NCBI GenBank assembly: GCA_002409995.1
Contig: DHOR01000050.1
Location: forward strand, 17,235-35,321
Origin: Hungatella sp. UBA5385
GTDB taxonomy: Bacteria > Bacillota > Clostridia > Lachnospirales > Lachnospiraceae
Reading direction: 5' to 3'
DNA length: 18,087 nucleotides
Below, one piece after another: positions 14,714-18,087 of the stretch. A program made the translations under genes and the position numbers. Position 1 is the first letter of the stretch. Every line of letters begins with the position of its first letter. The notes under the pieces were generated by a model that saw only the letters and a program-made list of their open reading frames with translations, searched no databases and had not been told where the DNA came from.

Positions 14714-15644
14714 ACAAAACCGTATCAGGTCTAAAAGATTCCTGAATCCTGAAATACTCATCATACTGAGTAGAACGCAGCTTCTCCAAAAACCACTGCA
14801 TCTCCTTCGTAATTGCTCTGTTTTTGGAATAAACCACTGCTTCTAAAATGGCCGGTGCACCTTCACAGGGGATGGCCACCAGATCATGTGCTTTTAAGAT
14901 ATGGGGATGGGTGGAAATTGTCCAGAGATAACTGTCCTGACAGCTGGATAAAACATCCATCATAGTTCCCCTGTCACTAACTGCAATTCTGCGGTGATTT
15001 TCCTCAATGGGAATAATATCAATTTCTAAATCTGAATATACCACTCTTGTATATTGATTTAACATCTCCATTGTGATCATAGAGTGTTTTGCCAAAGGAT
15101 GATTGGAAGACATAAGAACGTATGTATCCACTTTCCATAGCAGCTCCATAATAAGTCTATTTTTTCTGGCAAAGCGTTCATATGATTTATAATTAATTTC
15201 ATCAAAGCTGATACGTCCCAGATCAGCCTGCCCATCGGCAACCGCCTCCATAGCCTTTAAGGATGTAAGTTCGCTCAGTTTTAAGTTGACAGAAAGATCA
15301 GCGGGCAGTTGGTTATAGTAGTCGCATAAAATTCTGACAACATAAGAAGATCTGGTACATGCAACATTAAGCGTTGCTGTTTTACGTTTCTGATCCTTAA
15401 ATATAAATTCCAGTCTGTCTATCTGGCTGATAATAGATTTTGCATAGGAGAGAAACTCCAGCCCGTCTTCTGTTACTTCCACGCCTTTGGCAGTTCGGTT
15501 AAAGACCGTAATCCCTATTTCCGTTTCTAATTCTTTTAATGAACTGCTTAAATTTGGCTGCGACATGAAAAGATTGGCGGCTGATTTTGTGATAGAACCT
15601 GTTTTTTCAATCTCTACTACATAACGCAATTGTTGCAATGTCAC
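14712..15644 (-). CDS. LysR-family transcriptional regulator (AbgR-like position)
   Basis: This 310-residue LysR-type regulator has an N-terminal winged helix-turn-helix (about 1-62; TLQQLRYVVEIEKTGSITKSAANLFMSQPNLSSSLKELE) and a periplasmic-binding-protein-like effector domain (about 90-300). The start is the GTG at 15644-15642, 8 nt after AAGGGGG. The frame is open 29 codons further upstream, but that part reads through the AT-rich promoter and would be unlike any LysR N-terminus. It diverges from the permease/M20 operon, the usual arrangement for a LysR protein activating its neighbour. By analogy with AbgR of E. coli, the co-inducer may be the imported N-acylated or amide-linked amino acid. 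That is inference; the ligand pocket gives no direct clue. Confidence 0.9.
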   Translation of the reverse strand: MTLQQLRYVVEIEKTGSITKSAANLFMSQPNLSSSLKELETEIGITVFNRTAKGVEVTEDGLEFLSYAKSIISQIDRLEFIFKDQKRKTATLNVACTRSSYVVRILCDYYNQLPADLSVNLKLSELTSLKAMEAVADGQADLGRISFDEINYKSYERFARKNRLIMELLWKVDTYVLMSSNHPLAKHSMITMEMLNQYTRVVYSDLEIDIIPIEENHRRIAVSDRGTMMDVLSSCQDSYLWTISTHPHILKAHDLVAIPCEGAPAILEAVVYSKNRAITKEMQWFLEKLRSTQYDEYFRIQESFRPDTVL

Positions 15645-15716
15645 AAAAATTACCCCCTTAAATTGTATATATATTGGTACATAAATATTATATATTACTA
15701 TTGGAGTGGAAACAAG

Positions 15717-15725
15717 TGGTATAAT
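15717..15725 (+). promoter_or_regulatory. Extended -10 promoter for the permease/M20 operon
   Basis: TGGTATAAT at 15717-15725 is a perfect extended -10 element in the 234-nt gap between the divergent lysR and permease genes. The -35 region is poor, as expected for a LysR-activated promoter. It implies a 5' leader of roughly 145 nt, which ends in an (AAT)5 run at 15838-15852. AT-rich dyads between 15661 and 15710 are the likely LysR binding area, though no single T-N11-A box stands out. Confidence 0.5.
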
Positions 15726-15878
15726 ATACAATATAAGACAAGAAAAAACATAAAAACAGTAAAATAAATTTATTGCACATTAGAGGAAAGGAGACAGGCA
15801 ATATCTGCTGTTAGTTACCGGTTATTTTAGGGAGAAAAATAATAATAATAATAAAATGAAATGAAAGGTGGAATTCAC

Positions 15879-16583
15879 ATGGGGTTTTATGAAGTAGCTA
15901 ATCATCCATTAATATACGGTCTGGTTATTGCGGGACTTGTTTATGTAGCTGTAGTTGCACTTATTTCTGTTAGAAAATCATGGAGAAGGGCAAAAGAACT
16001 GGGATATACATCTGCTCAGCTAAAGAGAATCGTCAGATCTTCTGCAACATTTAGTGTAGTACCATCTATCGCAATTGTTGTGGGATTCTTCTCATTGGCA
16101 GCCATGCTTGGAATTCCGTGGCCATGGTGGAGACTTTCTGTAGTAGGCTCAGTTACCTATGAGATCATGGCAGCCAATATGGCACTGGGTGCAGCAGGAG
16201 TTGATTTAGCCAATGCAACTGGCGGAGATTTTATATTAATCATGTTCGTAATGTCATTGGGCATTATTGGGGGTCTGGTGTTATCCCCTATCTTTGGAGA
16301 AAAGATTCATACAGGGTCTATGAAAATGAAAGAAAAGGATGCCCGCTGGGGGGCTCTTGGCAATAGCGTTTTTATGCTGGCTATTATTGTTGCTTTCGTT
16401 ATTCCGATGTTTTTTGATGGTCCGGTTAAGCTTCTTACTCTTCTTACAAGCTGTATTGTTTCATATGTATTAATGAATGTTTCAAGAAAATATAAAATTG
16501 CATGGCTGGGGAATTTCATTCTTGTATTTACCATGCTGATTGCCATGGCTTCTGCAGTTTTATGGCAAGCCTTATTAGGTTAA
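15879..16583 (+). CDS. DUF5058-family membrane protein, probable permease component
   Basis: The 234-residue product is strongly hydrophobic with about six predicted membrane segments. I recognise it as DUF5058-like from the PWPWWRLSVVGSVTYEIMAANMALGA region (about residues 77-102); a basic stretch (SVRKSWRRAKELGY) follows the first helix. DUF5058 proteins have no assigned biochemistry; as I know the family, they occur near amidohydrolases, so a transport role is inferred. I use the ATG at 15879: AAAGGTGG lies 7 nt before it. The in-frame ATG at 15861 overlaps that ribosome site and adds six unlikely residues. It is followed after 16 nt by a second polytopic protein, and the two together are about the size of one ordinary secondary transporter, suggesting a two-subunit permease. 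Confidence 0.78.
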   Translation: MGFYEVANHPLIYGLVIAGLVYVAVVALISVRKSWRRAKELGYTSAQLKRIVRSSATFSVVPSIAIVVGFFSLAAMLGIPWPWWRLSVVGSVTYEIMAANMALGAAGVDLANATGGDFILIMFVMSLGIIGGLVLSPIFGEKIHTGSMKMKEKDARWGALGNSVFMLAIIVAFVIPMFFDGPVKLLTLLTSCIVSYVLMNVSRKYKIAWLGNFILVFTMLIAMASAVLWQALLG

Positions 16584-16599
16584 AAGAGGAGGATGGACT

Positions 16600-17367
16600 A
16601 TGAGCAAAGAAAATACCAATAAAACAATAATGACAAAAGATGAATATATTCATTCTATGCATAAATTTGGCCGCAGAATTGCAATTCTTACCATTATTAT
16701 CATGATTGCAATGCCTACCATTGCAGGAATTTACTTTAAATCAATACCTAGTATATCAAAAGTTTTAGCCACCAGTGTAGGACTTCTGGCAATCTTTATT
16801 CCTACTAATATTGGAGAGGTTATTTCTTATACGCCTGTATTGGGAAGCTCTATTTATCTTACATTTATTACAGGAAACTTAGCAAACCTAAAACTTCCTG
16901 TAGCAACCAATGCCATGAATACTATGGATGTGGCTTATGGTAGTGAAGAAGCTGATATATTCAGCTCCATTGCAGTAGGAGTTTCTTCCTTTGTCACAAT
17001 TTTAACAATTGCAATCGGCGTTGTACTGATGATTCCGCTGAAACCAATTCTGGAAATGCCTGTTGTAAAAACAGCAACAGCTTATATTCTTCCTGCTTTA
17101 TTTGGTAATCTTGTTATTTCCTTAATGAGTCCCAAATTAGGTGGTGGAGTCAGCTCTCCTAACCGTATGCTGGGTGCTATAGGACCTGTTTTGATAGTTG
17201 CTGCAGTGGCAGCTCTGGATAAATATATTTGGCATCTTGGAATTATGTCCCGTTATCAGGGAATTGTAGTAATTGCTCTGCTGATATTGCTGTATTTCAG
17301 CACTAAGGTTCTGTATAAAAAAGGAATTATCAAAGTATATCTCCGGGGTGAAGAGGAAAGTAAATAG
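16600..17367 (+). CDS. Polytopic membrane protein, partner of the DUF5058 protein
   Basis: I cannot name this family with confidence. The 255-residue protein has a short charged N-terminus (about 1-24), then about seven hydrophobic segments. Conspicuous conserved-looking parts are IPTNIGEVISYTPVLGSSIY, FITGNLANLKLPVATNAM and LMSPKLGGGVSSPNRMLG. Polar residues and glycines within helices, as in the last two, suggest a solute or ion path. AGAGGAGG precedes the ATG at good spacing, and it sits 16 nt after the DUF5058 gene. Together with the downstream M20 amidohydrolase it probably forms an uptake-and-hydrolysis operon. Whether it is a second permease subunit or an independent transporter is unknown. 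Confidence 0.7.
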   Translation: MSKENTNKTIMTKDEYIHSMHKFGRRIAILTIIIMIAMPTIAGIYFKSIPSISKVLATSVGLLAIFIPTNIGEVISYTPVLGSSIYLTFITGNLANLKLPVATNAMNTMDVAYGSEEADIFSSIAVGVSSFVTILTIAIGVVLMIPLKPILEMPVVKTATAYILPALFGNLVISLMSPKLGGGVSSPNRMLGAIGPVLIVAAVAALDKYIWHLGIMSRYQGIVVIALLILLYFSTKVLYKKGIIKVYLRGEEESK

Positions 17368-17385
17368 AATGTGGTAGTAAAACAC

Positions 17386-17415
17386 GAGAAGCTGCTGTCT
17401 TTATGGCAGCTTCTC
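17386..17415 (+). other. Intercistronic hairpin without T-tract
   Basis: GAGAAGCTGC (17386-17395) pairs perfectly with GCAGCTTCTC (17406-17415) around a 10-nt loop, between the second membrane gene and the M20 gene. The tail is TCCCATAAATGG, so it is not a normal terminator. It is more likely an mRNA processing or stability element that sets different levels of permease and hydrolase, or a partial attenuator. Confidence 0.6.
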
Positions 17416-17478
17416 TCCCATAAATGGAGGAAATAAAAGAATCATACAACACAAATAAAGGAAAGGAAGTAACTAAAA

Positions 17479-18087
17479 ATGGATGCAAAACAGAGAATTT
17501 ACAATATTATCGATGAAAAGAAAGCAGATTTTATCAAGGTTTCCGATGCCGTCTGGGAGGCAAATGAAACCCGTTTCAACACAAAGGAATCCTCAAAAAG
17601 CTTTTATAAAGTTCTGGAAAATGAGGGATTTACCATTGAAACAGGTCTTGCTCACATGGAATATGCATTCTGTGCCACCTATGGAAGCGGTTCTCCTGTT
17701 ATTGGCATACTTGCAGAGTTTGATGCACTTGGCAATATGAGCCAGGTCTGTGATCTGGGAGAGAAGAAACAGGAGATTGATGGAGGCAATGGTCACGGCT
17801 GCGGGCACAATGTATTAGGAGCAGGCGCACTGGCAGGTGCAGTTGGAATTAAGTCCTATATGGAAGAGAACAAGATTCCGGGAACTATTAAGCTCTTTGG
17901 CTGTCCGGCAGAGGAAAGCGGATATGGAAAGTCATTTATGGCAAGAGACGGAGTCTTCGATGGTCTTGACATTGCCCTTACCTGGCACCCGTCTGACACA
18001 AGCAATGGATGGTCTATAAGCAGTCTGGCAGTTTATCAGGCTTATTATAACTTTAAAGGTGTATCCTCCCATGCAGCAGCAGCACCG
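17479..18087 (+). CDS. M20-family amidohydrolase, AbgB-like, partial (cut by window end)
   Basis: The first 203 residues are present; the frame runs open to the last base of the window. The metal-site motifs of the M20D/AbgB group are clear: E80 and D82 (LAEFDALG), H106 and H110 (NGHGCGHN), E145-E146 (PAEESG), H170 (WHPSD) and H198 (SSHAAA). These enzymes hydrolyse amide bonds of N-acylated or p-aminobenzoyl amino acids and small dipeptides in the cytoplasm with a dinuclear metal centre. The ATG follows AAAGGAAG at about 9 nt. It lies 111 nt after the second permease gene, with a hairpin between. The context (LysR, permease, M20) recalls E. coli abgR-abgABT, where AbgB cleaves p-aminobenzoyl-glutamate. 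AbgB works with AbgA, so a second M20 gene may lie beyond the window. The substrate is not settled. Confidence 0.9.
   Translation, partial: MDAKQRIYNIIDEKKADFIKVSDAVWEANETRFNTKESSKSFYKVLENEGFTIETGLAHMEYAFCATYGSGSPVIGILAEFDALGNMSQVCDLGEKKQEIDGGNGHGCGHNVLGAGALAGAVGIKSYMEENKIPGTIKLFGCPAEESGYGKSFMARDGVFDGLDIALTWHPSDTSNGWSISSLAVYQAYYNFKGVSSHAAAAP

Noticed and set aside
15645..15731. 29-residue N-terminal extension of the LysR protein
   Set aside because: It reads through AT-rich promoter sequence, whereas the GTG at 15644 has a strong ribosome site and gives the normal family length.
15800..15865. Leader peptide between promoter and the DUF5058 gene
   Set aside because: The only frame after the GGAAAGGAG sequence would start with CTG and encode a short Asn-rich peptide; no regulatory codon run makes sense of it.

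Overview
The window looks like chromosomal DNA from a low-GC Gram-positive bacterium of the Clostridia, most likely a Lachnospiraceae-type gut anaerobe. The evidence is strong AGGAGG-type ribosome sites, TTG and GTG starts, U-tract terminators, a Firmicutes-style MurNAc salvage operon, a lipobox lipoprotein and a DUF5058-type permease gene. The genus is not resolved. I see no rRNA, tRNA, CRISPR array, insertion sequence or phage gene.

Layout: (1) 1-1193: a 21-bp tandem repeat at the very edge, then a zinc-dependent phospholipase C-like gene (minus). A short divergent promoter region separates it from (2) 1194-2600, a sodium:alanine/glycine symporter (AGCS, plus) with its own terminator. (3) 2656-6753: a minus-strand operon murR-murQ-murP-PHP phosphoesterase for uptake and breakdown of N-acetylmuramic acid. 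Adjacent members overlap by 4 nt or lie about 26 nt apart, and a palindromic operator candidate lies upstream of murR. (4) 6754-7428: a gene-poor stretch with the operator, an orphan minus-strand terminator and no convincing gene. (5) 7429-13151: a plus-strand cell-surface module. It encodes a membrane-anchored protein with three D-rich calcium-type loops, a DUF3160 lipoprotein, a membrane-anchored CapA metallophosphatase fused to an M15 zinc peptidase, and then a D-amino-acid transaminase. (6) 13217-14713: a bidirectional terminator, a 64-residue membrane protein, and a cytoplasmic SxxK serine hydrolase (all minus). (7) 14712-18087: a LysR regulator (minus) divergent from two small polytopic membrane proteins (DUF5058-like plus partner) and an AbgB-like M20 amidohydrolase cut by the window end. 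This resembles abgR-abgABT with the permease replaced by a two-protein system.

The recurring theme is cell-wall and D-/N-acylated amino-acid chemistry. MurQ and MurP recycle MurNAc. CapA-M15 and the DUF3160 lipoprotein act, by inference, outside the membrane on peptidoglycan or a gamma-linked polymer. The transaminase can interconvert D-Ala and D-Glu. The M20 operon probably imports and hydrolyses an N-acyl or amide-linked amino acid. The two parts most worth attention are the DUF3160/CapA-M15 surface module and the split-permease M20 operon. All functions are inferred from motifs read by eye; no database search was run.
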